A stretch of DNA of 64,000 bases from Aurelia coerulea (GCA_039566865.1 CM076959.1:8353501-8417500), one strand, 5' to 3'; counted from the first letter of the stretch, positions 1 to 10,830 are shown. A program made the numbers and translations. Notes: generated by a model from the sequence alone, not told the origin.

Positions 1-1430
1 CGCCAAGTGCAGTCCACCGCAAAAGACTTGCTCTACATACTTTATTTTATTAATGACGAATCATTTACTTTAACTCATTACTTGCCTATAGCAAGACCCT
101 TTGAAACGCTTTCTGCCAAGTGCAGTCCACCGCAAAAGACTTGCTCTACATACTTTATTTTATGAATGGTGAATCATTTACTTTAACTCATCACTTGCCT
201 ATAGCAAGACCCTTTGAAACGCTTTCCGCCAAGTGCGGTGGGCAAAAGGTTTGCTCTACATACTTTATTTTATGAATGGTGAATCCTTTGCTTTAACTCA
301 TTACTTGCCTATAGCAAGACCCTTTGAAACGCTTTCTGTCAAGTGCAGTCCAACGCAAACGACTTGCTCTACATACTTTATTTTATGAATGGTGAATGAT
401 TTACTTTAACTCATTACTTGCCTATAGCAAGACCCTTTGAAACGCTTTCCGCCAAGTGCAGTCCACCGCAAAAGACTTGCTCTACATACTTTATTTTATT
501 AATGACGAATCATTTACTTTAACTCATTACTTGCCTATAGCAAGACCCTTTGAAACGCTTTCCGCCAAGTGCGGTGGGCAAAAGGTTTGCTCTACATACT
601 TTATTTTATGAATGGTGAATCCTTTACTTTAACTCATTACTTGCCTATATCAAGACCTTTTGAAACGCTTTCCGCCAAGTGTAGTCCACCGCAAAAGACT
701 TGCTCCACATACTCTATCTTATGAATGGTGAATCATTTACTTTAACTCATTACTTGCCTATAGCAAGACCCTTTGAAACGCTTTTCGCCAAGTGCAGTCC
801 ACCGCAAAAGACTTGCTCTACATACTTTATTTTATTAATGACGAATCATTTACTTTAACTCATTACTTGCCTATAGCAAGACCCTTTGCAACGCTTTCCG
901 CCAAGTGCGGTGGGCAAAAGGTTTGCTCTACATACTTTATTTTATGAATGGTGAATCCTTTACTTTAACTCATTACTTGCCTATAGCAAGACCCTTTGAA
1001 ACGCTTTCTGTCAAGTGCAGTCAAACGCAAACGACTTGCTCTACATACTTTATTTTATGAATGGTGAATCATTTACTTTAACTCATTACTTGCCTATATC
1101 AAGACCTTTTGAAACGCTTTCCGCCAAGTGTAGTCCACCGCAAAAGACTTGCTCCACATACTCTATCTTATGAATGGTGAATCATTTACTTTAACTCATT
1201 ACTTGCCTATAGCAAGACCCTTTGAAACGCTTTCTGCCAAGTGCAGTCCACCGCAAAGGTTTGCTCTACATACTATATTTTAAGAAAAGTGAACCATTTA
1301 CTTTAACTCATTACTTATCGGTAGCAAAATCCTTTGAAATACTTTCTGGCAAGTTCAGTGCTTGCAAAAAATGTACCAAGGCTTGGTTTAGCCCATTTGA
1401 GTTATCGTTGCCCTGCATGTGGTAACTGTA
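1..1430. repeat. Satellite array, 110/113-bp unit, about 12.5 copies
   Basis: The phrase GCCAAGTGCAGTCC (or a close variant) recurs at 2, 115, 228, 338, 451, 564, 674, 787, 900, 1010, 1123 and 1236, giving periods of 113 or 110 bp. Units starting at 228, 564 and 900 share a 3-bp-shorter variant (GCGGTGGGCAAAAGG) and sit exactly 336 bp apart. Other subtypes recur too: TTATTAATGACG in the units at 2, 451 and 787, GTCAAGTGCAG at 338 and 1010, and CTCCACATACTCTATC at 674 and 1123. The last unit decays after about 1290. The array continues past the left edge of the window. No coding capacity is evident. Confidence 0.95.
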
Positions 1431-2237
1431 GAACAGAGCGTAAAGTTGACAGTTTGCAAAGGTACAAAAATATATTGAAACCTTCTTTTAGTTAAAGCAC
1501 TTGTATTGCGTGATGTTTAATGTACAATGTTCTCTGTCAATGTCTTGGTTGGATATATCCTTATTTTTTTCTACAGAAACAGTGAATAATAATCAAATGT
1601 TTTCCTCTCAAGATAACACACTCATTGAATAAATTGAAATTGACAAATACAGTACAAACAAGCCTTGTGCATGCTAGCATAACAAGAAATTTTAAGATTT
1701 CTAAAGAAGTTTCAAGAATTCTTCACTTTAGGCAAGAAACTTTGAGTCATATGAAAAACTGTAAGAGAGAGTAAGAGAGAGCAAGTAGTTTGCTCTGAAT
1801 AATAGATGAAAGTGTAAAAAGGAATGTTACATATACTTATCTCTTAGATCTGTTCTTTGTCTTTTACATGCATGGCAATAGGACTTAGGCCAACACCCTG
1901 TAAAATGAATAATAAATTCTATTTAAAATCAGAGAAATATGTATTCTGAATAAACATTTTTGCAGTGGTGATAAAAACTGGCAGTAAAATAAGCGTAAGA
2001 AAGTAATGCTGCTTCGTGTCATTTGGATGAATTATGAATTAAAACATGATGCAGGTTCTTTTCTATCATTGTTGCTGAAATGTGTTTGACATATGAAACA
2101 ACATTTTAGATTGTAAAAGGCATTTTAAGAGATCTAAGCCTAGATGAAAGAAAACAGCTAGAGTTTGATTCATCTCAAAAGATACTAATACAGCCTGTAA
2201 ATGCCATGAAAAAGCCATGTACAAGCCTTGTAGTTAT
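1431..2237. other. Non-coding stretch, nothing recognised
   Basis: AT-rich sequence with short GAGAGTAA-type runs near 1770. I see no long reading frame, RNA gene or transposon end here. Confidence 0.5.
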
Positions 2238-2411
2238 AATAGGCGTAGGGGGAGATAAAATTTGGGGGGCTGCCCGATAAAAAATCCATTATTTAAGAAA
2301 ATTTTGCCTGACTATAGGTGGATTTCTGCCCGATTATGGCTGATTTTTGCAACATTTTCCGACGTTGGGGGGATGCAGCCCCCCCCCAGCTCTCTGTCTC
2401 CTACGCCTATG
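2238..2411. mobile_element. hAT-like MITE, 174 bp
   Basis: The left end AATAGGCGTAGG and the reverse complement of the right end, CATAGGCGTAGG, form an imperfect terminal inverted repeat. The element is flanked on both sides by the perfect 8-bp duplication GTAGTTAT (2230-2237 and 2412-2419). An 8-bp TSD is typical of the hAT superfamily. The interior carries G-runs on the left and C-runs on the right and no coding region. Confidence 0.75.
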
Positions 2412-2419
2412 GTAGTTAT

Positions 2420-4140
2420 GGCCTTGTAGCCTTGTTCTACTAGGCTGGAAACGGCATGCTGTTTTCTTGTAAATGGCTCGAAGAATTACACTGTAAATAG
2501 CCCTGTGCTGTGGAAACCTTGTGTGTGTCAGACTGGTTCTAGCTTGGAATTTTGCAAGTTTAGCTTTGTGTTTTTGTGGAGGAGCAAATACTGTAGATCA
2601 AACATGTAATTCAAATGGATGAATCGTTTTTTTTTGTGGTAAATTTCTACTAATGCTAGTATAATAAATCATAATTGACCTTGAAATGAGAGTTCTGTCA
2701 TTTATTATCAGGAAGGAAGGATATACTATAGATAGCAGTATAGTATGGGATTGCCATTATTTGTGATAATATTACGCTTATTAAATAAGCACAATCACAG
2801 TAGTAATTGAGTCCTTGAAAATTCTCCTGTTTGTTGGCAAAATGTGACATATCAATCAAACTGCTCTGCTCAAACATAGGCCAGTTTTAAAGACCATTTT
2901 CAAATCTGCGATGAACGGAAAGCGAGAAGAGACCCTACCTAGCTAATAAGAATAGGCCTTAACGCTTATAAGTATCATGCCCTATGTGAATCACATGCCA
3001 TAGACGAAAATGAAGTTTCTTCTCGATCATGGCGTCATCAGTAGAAGAGAAAATATCAACATCAGCATCAGCGCAAGCGCTCAAAATACTTATTTGACCT
3101 AGATCTAGGCACAGGCCTAAATCATTCGATCTCGACTGGTTCCTATCTAAACACAGAAAGAGATCTTTCCTTTTCATCTGGCCCTTTATTTATGGTCATT
3201 GATTGAAGCAAGAATCTTACCTTTTCTCTTGAAGAGTCAGTGTCTTTATCAGGTGCTAGGATTGAAGAAAACGAGTGCGCGCCATCACCTACCAGCAGCC
3301 AAACCACCAAATTCACCTCAAATTTGAACCCAACCGCTAGCCATCTTCTCGACTCTTATTGGTTATCAGTCAAAACCGCAAAAAGTTGTTGTTGCTGCTG
3401 TTGCTGTTCTTGCAGTTACTCAATAGGATTCTCAAAAACTGTAAAACTGCTCTTCGTTCAGATGGTTCAGGGGGGATGTGACTAAATTTTAAAATTATAA
3501 ACAATTTCGTCGAAAGGAAAACTTGCAGGTATAACACTCCATTATTGCATGAAGCACGCAACATGCGCGCGGGTACGGCAGGCCCGCAGGGAATGAGAGG
3601 AAAGGGGGTTCAAGCCCCTAATAACTTTGAAAACGATGGTGTTACGTCATAACCGCAGGCGCTCCCTGATTAAGGAATTAAGTCCATCCATCTGAAATGA
3701 TCCATCTGAAATGCGCTCCCTGGCCTCTTCCTTGTCTTGCTCAAACCAGTCAAACCAGATGTCACAAGCGATAACACAAAATTCCTTTGCTAAACACGTT
3801 ATTCGCGGGCATTTGGGGCATGTCGGACAGACCGAAACAAAAGCCCCCTCAAATAAGCAGCTGCTTCCAAAGGCCTATACCAAGGGTACCACAGCCTCAA
3901 AATTATGGAAAGCAAGATTGAGAAAAGGAAAAGAGAGAAAGAAGAAAGTCAAGAAAGGCTTTCGTTCCATTTTTCTTTTTTCTTTTTTCTTTTTATTATT
4001 TTTCATTTTTATTGGCTCTGGTACCCAGGGTAGCAAAAAGCCCTGACAATAAACGGTAGAATTTGACAGGCATTAAAACGCAACTGCATCAATTTCTTTT
4101 ATCGTGTTTTGTGTTTCGATTCGAGTTTGACTCCGTCTAC
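2420..4140. other. Non-coding stretch with low-complexity patches
   Basis: A short hairpin (ACTATAGATAGCAGTATAGT) lies near 2728-2747. An imperfect GTT/GCT run occurs at 3385-3418. A CATCTGAAATG phrase is repeated near 3690-3714. Reading frames at 3240-3485 and 3711-4046 have composition-driven translations (Cys or Lys/Phe runs) and no recognisable domain, so I do not call them genes. Confidence 0.5.
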
Positions 4141-4159
4141 TCGGATGAAGATTAAAAAT

Positions 4160-4545
4160 ACAGGTTTTGGGACAAACCTGGACAAATAGCAACGATTTTT
4201 TTAACTTGACAAAAGGACACAAGATTCTAGGCAAGCAGGACTACCGGTTTTGGGACACTGTTGAATTTTGGATTTTCTGCACACGATATGGAATTTTAGT
4301 TAGCAAAAAAACCGGTTTTGGGACACTTGTGACACTTGAACTTCCATGACCACTTGCTTTAGAACAATGGTATTTGGTCGAAACTACCGGTTTTTGGACA
4401 AACATCGTCAGTGATAGATCATGTTGAAATTGTCCGCCAAATTGAAGAAAAATAACAGCGGAAATTTTTCATCAAAAACTACCAGTTTTTGGGACAAAGG
4501 TAGTGCAAATGCTTTTCATGAACTACCGGTTTTCGGACAAAGGTA
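4160..4545 (+). repeat. Six copies of an ACTACCGGTTTTGGGACA-like motif
   Basis: Variants of the motif start near 4163, 4241, 4308, 4383, 4477 and 4521. All have the same orientation, spacing is irregular at 44-94 bp, and the sequences between copies are dissimilar. Irregularly spaced copies resemble the subterminal transposase-binding motifs of some DNA transposons, but I could not find the ends of such an element. Confidence 0.6.
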
Positions 4546-6160
4546 GGACCATCGTTCCCAGTGTGACATGCCCGCCCTTGGTTGATCTGAGAGCCCCTGA
4601 GAGCTCAACTTCTTGGAACGAGTTTTTTGCCATGCAAATAGCCCCGAATAATCAAGATTAAGAATATTGGAGTGTATTTTCTGTTTTTCTCATTTTTCAG
4701 TTGGGCTTCTTTTGCTAAAAATCCTTTGGAGGATCTAGGATCTTGGCAAGGCGTGACTTCATAAAATTTGAGATCTGCTGATGGAATGTTGCCTCTTGTA
4801 GAAACTCCCGTGGAGCATTCTTGCATTCGGTGTGTACTCAGATAATAAGAATTTTTTAAGAAACTTACGATATGGTCTCAAAGTTTTATTATCTTACAGG
4901 AAATATGTGTATGCTTCCTATGCGCTCATGAGTCTACAAAGTTCCATACAAATGTCCTGCTTTGCTCGATGCTGCTGTGTTGTTTGACCGTAAAGGGGGA
5001 GTTTCTAATGGATTACCTCAAAAGCAAGTAGTCGAAAGATACATATTTTTCTATGGATATCCGCACAAAACGTGAAATCGATATGAATAAGCTTTAAAAA
5101 TAGTATTTCAAATATTAGTTTGCCGAAGTGGCCAATCTATTTTTCATATTTAGAACAAGATGTACATTTCTTCCTTTTGTTATTTTATTCTTACGTACAT
5201 TGAATCCAACATTTCAAATCTATTTCGTGTACCTGCTACACTGAGGACGAAACGATAGCCATTTCTTGCATCAAAAGCAAGGCACACGATTGATGAATTT
5301 ATAAGAGGTTTTGGCCAATGTAATTGCCGATTCCCAATTCTTACGATCTCGTAAGGATGAGGCAGAGTTGGATAAAGTTTTGGGAGCAAGGGATTGGTTA
5401 TCGAAGAGGACATCACGAAATCGTTTGTTCTTCTGGCCACGTTGGATGTTACAGCTCTTGCCATTCTTGAACGTGGCACAATCATATGTTTGTTATGGAT
5501 TCAAAGTTCATTGGAATTGCATGTTCACATTTTCAGTTTGTGGTCCTCTTCTTGGGAGATAGAAAAGTAAGTACCTGTTAAATTCGTCTCTAATTTATAA
5601 CAACGGTGCGGTGTTTTGTTAGGCCCGTAATGTTCACTTTTCCTGTTGTTCGTCCTACCCCTTAGCCTTAATTCTTAGATGTATCTATGTTAATTTAAAA
5701 CTGAAAAAAGATCCAGATACTGCTCTAAATTTGTCGTCTTTTTGAGGAGTTTTGGAGATACTTAACACACAGAATAAGACCTTCGAAGCAAAGTATCTAT
5801 TCTCCATATGCATACGTTTCAGCCATTACTGAGATCTTTACTATGGCAAGCCACAGTGAGGTCAATGAGGTCAAATTCAAAACTTTGGCATTTCTCCAAA
5901 TTTTGAAATAATTTTTAGCGACGATTATTAACTGTGTATTAGAGTATTGGTAACAGGTCTGTGAAGAAATTTTTTGAAAATCTTCATGCTCCTTCTGTCG
6001 ATTTATATTTTGGTGAAGGGTGGTAAAATCGTCCAAAAGTGGCCTAAAATCCAAAAAAGTGGCCTAAAATCTGACATTTCAAATTTCCCGGTTGGTTGTC
6101 AGTTCCATTTGATTAGTTTAAGGCGTGTCACGTGTCAATTTTGTCAGCCAGTAAGGATTT
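4546..6160. other. Non-coding or unidentified stretch
   Basis: Nothing recognised with confidence. Around 5180-5562 both strands are open (101 codons on minus, 83 on plus), and the region is less AT-rich than its surroundings. Neither translation shows a family I know, so this could be a decayed exon or chance. Confidence 0.4.
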
Positions 6161-6171
6161 AGTGCGTATCT

Positions 6172-6406
6172 CCCCTCTACCACGATGATGCAGAAAGGCG
6201 TACTAATCTCTCTGGTTTTGACTTCAACATGAAGATGCGATGTTAGGACTAATAACTTCATATTCAGATTACTGATTTCTTCCTCCAATATGCCAAACTG
6301 TAAGTTGAAATGTCCAGCATGTATCTAGAATGAATAGAAATTGCCAAATAACGAACTTTTTTGTCTACGGTCAATCAAACGCCGGAACTTTTTTTGGGAC
6401 ACCCGG
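6172..6406 (-). mobile_element. Truncated mariner-like foldback element (GTGTCCC type)
   Basis: The stretch ends with GGGACACCCGG followed by TA at 6407-6408. It is closely similar to the right arm of the complete element at 53799-54808, including CCACGATGATGCAGAAAGGC and AATAGAAATTGCCA. No matching left end (CCGGGTGTCCC) is visible upstream, so the copy is truncated on the left. It interrupts the PLE fragment immediately to its right. Confidence 0.75.
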
Positions 6407-6972
6407 TACTTTGAAAGAAGGTTCTTCATGTTCTTGTTCGTTTTTCCGCAATCGAACACGTGTATAGGAAAATTACAACTCGACACTCCGCTTCTTGACT
6501 CCGCTATATGGTTGTTCATTCGCTGTCTTAAATTCGTTGTTTGTCCAATGTAGTTCATACTACTACCATTACAAAGGTTGCACGAAAGGAAATATATAAC
6601 GTTCTTGCTATTGCAGGTGATCTGCGATTTATATTCCAACTGCTACCATTTGCTGTTGTAAAGTTTGTGACAGGCTGTATATACAATTTGCATACTTTGC
6701 AACGAGTTTTGTGTCATAATTTAATTCCAGGATCTTGTATTTCGAACTGTATAGGTTCTGGATTAGATATGAATTTGGCGTTAGTCAATATTGAAGTAAG
6801 ATTGGGGGGCTGTTTTAAGGCTAAAATCGGTTTGGTATCTTTGAACTTTCTTTTTGTTTCTGGGTCGTTGATCGTATTGAATAAGTTTGAAATCTTTTTC
6901 ATAATGTGTCCATAGTTCAAGCTTGGAAACTAACAAGCAATGGTTCAGAATCAGAGCATACTGATGAAACAT
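6407..6972 (-). pseudogene. Penelope-like element fragment: C-terminal region with GIY-YIG domain
   Basis: Read on the minus strand, this fragment first shows a linker typical of Penelope-like retroelements (KDTKPILALKQPPNLTSIL at 6714-6920). A CKVCK zinc-binding pair and then a GIY-YIG endonuclease domain follow (CNSKNVIYFLSC, then NYIGQTTNLRQRMNNH, upstream of 6639). In PLEs these two parts form the C-terminal half of one protein after the reverse transcriptase. Here they lie in different frames, with a shift near 6630-6640. The RT domain is absent, and the 3' side is cut at 6407 by a mariner-like element. The GIY-YIG core residues Y and G are visible, but the copy cannot be functional. Its sequence differs clearly from the PLE at 37323, so it is a separate family. 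Confidence 0.8.
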
Positions 6973-7260
6973 TAGAGCATGCTTATACTAAATACCAGTT
7001 AATTGCTGATTGACAATACCAAATGTGGCCAAATGTGTCATCAATTAATGCTGACGATCAATTATGTTCCGTTAAGTGTTCCATCAATGATACCCAAAAC
7101 TACTCTAGGCGTCACAAGTGGTGAAATTCTCTGTGAAGTTGTCTTTGACATTGTCCGTAAAATTGGATACAGAAGTGAAATTCATCAATTACTTTTTTAT
7201 TGTGAGATCCACCATAAATTAATAGTGAAAGTGAATTCAGAACGATGTTAAGTTGGGCAT
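6973..7260. other. No gene seen; left flank of the gypsy element
   Basis: The region might include decayed upstream PLE sequence on the minus strand, but no conserved motif is readable. GGCAT at 7256-7260 is the proposed left TSD of the gypsy element that follows. Confidence 0.4.
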
Positions 7261-7323
7261 TTTAAGATAGTAAGAAGCTTGTTCCAACTACAAATTTAAC
7301 GAGGTGAATCTCAGGCTTTCGCA
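7261..7323 (-). repeat. Gypsy 3' LTR, distal part (split by LINE)
   Basis: These 63 bases match 15107-15169 of the other LTR with 3 differences. The LTR continues at 10944 after the inserted LINE. Confidence 0.9.
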
Positions 7324-7325
7324 CT

Positions 7326-7742
7326 GTAAAAGTACGCTGTTTTTCTGGCTCTACGATCACAGATCTGCAAAAATTCTACATGCAGCCCCTTCTAACTAAG
7401 AAACCAAGTAAAGTGATACTCCATGTTGGTACGAATGATGCTGTTAACAAGGAAGCTACTGCAGACAAAATCCTTGATGCTTTGCTAGATCTAAAGAAGG
7501 AAATTGAGACTACACTACCTGAGTGCACTGTTGTGCTTTCAACGCCAATGAAGAGAATGGATAATGGAGCTGCAGGAAAGATCATTGAGGCCCTTAACAA
7601 GAAGATCCTTAGCCTTGGCCTAAACATTGTAAATAACGAAAACATCAGTGCAAATGACATTGGAAGAAGAGGGCTTCACTTAAACAACAGAGGTGTGAGT
7701 AAATTTGCATCCAATCTGGTTGCAAAACTACAGAACCTTTGA
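7326..7742 (+). pseudogene. LINE ORF1, C-terminal part, SGNH-hydrolase-like
   Basis: The reading frame is open from the truncation point; the first ATG is at 7380 (120 codons). The translation contains VILHVGTNDAVN and, near the end, GLHLNNRG. These match the central and C-terminal blocks of SGNH/GDSL-like hydrolases, a domain known from the ORF1 proteins of CR1 and L2-type LINEs. The N-terminal part with the catalytic serine block is missing because the element is 5'-truncated. In its place an SGS motif (codons around 7344-7352) lies near the expected position. The frame overlaps the start of ORF2 by 38 bases. In intact elements this protein would bind the element RNA or membranes; the exact role is inferred from the family. 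Confidence 0.75.
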
Positions 7743-10700
7743 TGTTTGTAGCTGGTCTACCGGGGTGGATGTAGTTGACCTACCTTCACCCCAAATTGCT
7801 AACAGGGAAAATGCCTGTTGTACTGATGAGCGATCAGACTTGTGTCATCAGCATCTTGGGTTTAAGAAAGGTATGGCACTTGCATCTCTGAATATTAATG
7901 GTCTCCGTAGTCACCTTGACGAGGTCCAACTACTAATTAGGAGTCTAGGTATTCATATTCTTGCACTTAATGAAACTAAGCTTGATCCTAATTACCCAAA
8001 AGAGTTGACCAGTCTCCCTGGCTACCAACAAGAACGCTTGGACAGGACAGGCAGCGGAGGTGGTGTTTCTATTTATATAAGAAACTCTATCAAATATAAG
8101 CTACGTTCTGATGTTCCTATTGATGATTTAGAAATCATTTGCATTGAGGTAGACCCACCAAAAAGCAAATCATTTTTGCTTCTTGCTTGGTACAGACCAC
8201 CAAGTGACCCTGTTGTCTCTTTCAGCAAGCTAGAAAAGGTTCTTTCTTATTTGGACAGAGAAGGAAAAGAAATCATCCTTCTTGGAGACACGAATTGTGA
8301 TCTCACAACAAAGCAAGCTGATCAGCCCATCGACAATGACACAAGACATGTGACTGGTCTGTATGAGCTGTTCAGCTTCAATCAGCTTGTCAAAGAGCCA
8401 ACCAGGGTCACGTTAGACACCTCTTCCATAATTGATCATATAGCTACAACTTGTGCCAGCAACATCATCAAATCAGGAGTGCATGAAGTTTCTATGAGTG
8501 ATCATTATATGGTATACTGTGTCCGTAAGTTTAATGGAGCAGTAGTAAAGGGCCATAAAATGATAAAAACTCGAAAAATGAAAAATTTTAATGAGCAGGC
8601 ATTCCTATCTGATGTCGCTGGGATTGATTGGGAGCAAATGCTTACTGCAACTGATGATATCGATGTGCTTGTTAACCATTGGACTAGCTTATTCTCTCTG
8701 ATCGTTGACAAACATGCCCCAATATGTGAAATGCGCGTCTCAGAAAAGTACTGTCCCTGGATTGATAAGGACCTTAGGGATTTAATGCGGACAAGAGATA
8801 AGTTAAAGAAATCTGCTGTCAAGAGTAAGTCCACACTTCTGTTGGACTCATATAGGCAAGTTCGCAACAAGGTCAATTCTCTAAATATCCAGCTTAAGAA
8901 AGAGTACTACAATAATAAAATTTCTGCTTGCAAGGGTAACATGAAAGAATCTTGGAAGACAATCAATGAACTTCTCAATAAGAGGTCTAAGTCAAGTAAC
9001 ATTGATACTCTTAAGGGGTCTGGTTCAGAAACTGTTCACAAGAAGGATATTCCTGATGCAATGAACAGTTACTTCTGCTCAGTTGGTAAGGATCTTGCTG
9101 ATAAGATCAGTCCAGCTCCAAACCCCCTTCTGACAGGTGACTTTGATATGAACAAAACTAAAGCAAAGTTCCACTTTAGGACTATTAAGGTGCAAGAAAT
9201 CAGAGATGCATTTGCAAAGGTTAAAACAGCAAAGAGCTTTGGAACTGATAATATCTCTAGCTACTTTTTGAAGCTTGCTTTACCTTTCATTGAAAATTCC
9301 CTTGCTTTCTTATTTAATACATCAATTGAAACAAGTATGTTTCCTGACTCATGGAAAATAGCTAGAGTTACTCCTATTTTCAAAGATGGGGACAAGGCTG
9401 AAAAGTCAAATTATCGCCCCATTTCAGTCTTACCTGTCATTTCAAGGCTCTTTGAAAAGCTAGTAACCAATCAGGTGTACACGCATATGGAAGATAACGG
9501 TCTGTTTTCATCTGGTCAATCTGCCTATTTGCGCCTTCATTCTACTGTAACCCACCTACTTAAAAATACCGACGATTGGTACAATGGGCTGGATCTTGGG
9601 AAGCTTGTGGGCTTAGTTTTCATTGATCTAAAAAAAGCATTTGACACTGTTGACCATGAGATTCTTTGCCAAAAACTGGCGCACTATGGCGTTCAACAGC
9701 GGGAACTAGCATGGTTTAAATCATACCTATACAACCGAAAACAGTTTTGTCGGGTTAATGGTGTCAATTCAAAAACCGAGGGTATAGATGTTGGTGTGCC
9801 CCAAGGCTCTTGTCTTGGTCCCCTTCTCTTCCTTATTTATATCAATGATCTACCACAAGCTGTCCAAAATTCAGTTGTTTCCATGTATGCTGATGATACA
9901 AGTCTGTGCTACCAGTCTTCAGATATAAGTGAGCTGAATGACGCCATCAATGATGATCTCAAACAACTGGATACTTGGCTTCAAGGCAACAAACTCTCTT
10001 TGAATGTTGCGAAAACAAATTCCATGTTAGTTTCCACTAAGCAAAAGCATAACATCCTCAAAAATCGAAATGAGGATTTGGATTTGAAAATTCGTGACAA
10101 CGAGCTCAAAGTAATCCAAAAAACTAAATACCTTGGTGTGCAGATTGATAACTCTCTTAACTGGAAAGAGCACATCAAGACTGTTTCTACTAAAGTTTCT
10201 AGAGCTATTGGCTTTTTAAAGCATGCCAAAACTTTCCTACTGCAGGAAACTCTGAAGACTCTTTACACAGGTATTGTCGAGCCACACTTTCGATATTGTT
10301 GCTCTGTTTGGGGTTGTGCCGGATCAACTGAGCTGAATCAGTTGCAAAAACTTCAAAACCGAGCTGCTAGAATTATAACCAATAGCAGTTTTGACACCCC
10401 AAGTAGACCACTTATTGACAGGCTGGGTTGGAAGACCATTGAAGAACTTATAGATGGTGAATCTAAAACAATGGTCTTCAAGTCCCTGCATGAACTGGCT
10501 CCGCAATACCTGTGTGACCTCTTCACCCGAAACTCAAAGTGCTCTTTGTATGTCCTGCGTAATACAGAGACAGATTTAAGACTACCCAAGAAAAAGTCAA
10601 GTAATGGGCAAAAATGCTTTTCTTATCGAGGAGCAAAAATATGGAATGGCCTTCCTGCTGAAACCAAACAGGCATCTTCCCTAAATAGTTTTAAACAATC

Positions 10701-10830
10701 TATTTCGAAGTTAGTGTTTCTTTTCTTTCATCTCAAACTTTGTAAATTGTTATTAGGTTTTAAAGTTATGGTTTTTATTGTATTTAATGGTAGTGTATTT
10801 AATCTATTCCTGAGTAATCTTATATTGTAA
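7705..10830 (+). CDS. LINE ORF2: AP endonuclease + reverse transcriptase
   Basis: An uninterrupted frame of 1041 codons. The first ATG (7705) lies in the ORF1 overlap. The ATG at 7873, just before the endonuclease begins (ASLNINGLRSH), is an equally good or better start. Endonuclease motifs in order: SLNINGL (61-67), LNETKLD (88-94), GDTNCDL (194-200) and SDH (265-267), which form the APE catalytic core that nicks the target. Reverse transcriptase motifs: SNYRPISVLP (568-577), FDTVDHEIL (646-654), GVPQGSCLGP (697-706) and the catalytic YADD (729-732). A C-terminal domain with LQNRAARII and TDLRLPKK follows, shared with the fragment at 29192-29641. The order and motifs match CR1/L2-group LINEs. 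No inactivating lesion is visible in the catalytic motifs, although the copy lacks its 5' end and so probably its promoter. Confidence 0.93.
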   Translation: MHPIWLQNYRTFDVCSWSTGVDVVDLPSPQIANRENACCTDERSDLCHQHLGFKKGMALASLNINGLRSHLDEVQLLIRSLGIHILALNETKLDPNYPKELTSLPGYQQERLDRTGSGGGVSIYIRNSIKYKLRSDVPIDDLEIICIEVDPPKSKSFLLLAWYRPPSDPVVSFSKLEKVLSYLDREGKEIILLGDTNCDLTTKQADQPIDNDTRHVTGLYELFSFNQLVKEPTRVTLDTSSIIDHIATTCASNIIKSGVHEVSMSDHYMVYCVRKFNGAVVKGHKMIKTRKMKNFNEQAFLSDVAGIDWEQMLTATDDIDVLVNHWTSLFSLIVDKHAPICEMRVSEKYCPWIDKDLRDLMRTRDKLKKSAVKSKSTLLLDSYRQVRNKVNSLNIQLKKEYYNNKISACKGNMKESWKTINELLNKRSKSSNIDTLKGSGSETVHKKDIPDAMNSYFCSVGKDLADKISPAPNPLLTGDFDMNKTKAKFHFRTIKVQEIRDAFAKVKTAKSFGTDNISSYFLKLALPFIENSLAFLFNTSIETSMFPDSWKIARVTPIFKDGDKAEKSNYRPISVLPVISRLFEKLVTNQVYTHMEDNGLFSSGQSAYLRLHSTVTHLLKNTDDWYNGLDLGKLVGLVFIDLKKAFDTVDHEILCQKLAHYGVQQRELAWFKSYLYNRKQFCRVNGVNSKTEGIDVGVPQGSCLGPLLFLIYINDLPQAVQNSVVSMYADDTSLCYQSSDISELNDAINDDLKQLDTWLQGNKLSLNVAKTNSMLVSTKQKHNILKNRNEDLDLKIRDNELKVIQKTKYLGVQIDNSLNWKEHIKTVSTKVSRAIGFLKHAKTFLLQETLKTLYTGIVEPHFRYCCSVWGCAGSTELNQLQKLQNRAARIITNSSFDTPSRPLIDRLGWKTIEELIDGESKTMVFKSLHELAPQYLCDLFTRNSKCSLYVLRNTETDLRLPKKKSSNGQKCFSYRGAKIWNGLPAETKQASSLNSFKQSISKLVFLFFHLKLCKLLLGFKVMVFIVFNGSVFNLFLSNLIL

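Noticed and set aside
3240..3485. 81-codon frame with a Cys run
   Set aside because: The Cys run is the translation of an imperfect GTT/GCT microsatellite; no domain and no splice or promoter context.
3711..4046. 111-codon frame
   Set aside because: The C-terminal half is a Lys then Phe-rich low-complexity translation of A- and T-runs; no recognisable family.
7812..7835. CTGATGAGCGATCAG, hammerhead-like core
   Set aside because: It lies inside LINE coding sequence, no GAAAC follows at the right place and stems I and III cannot be formed.
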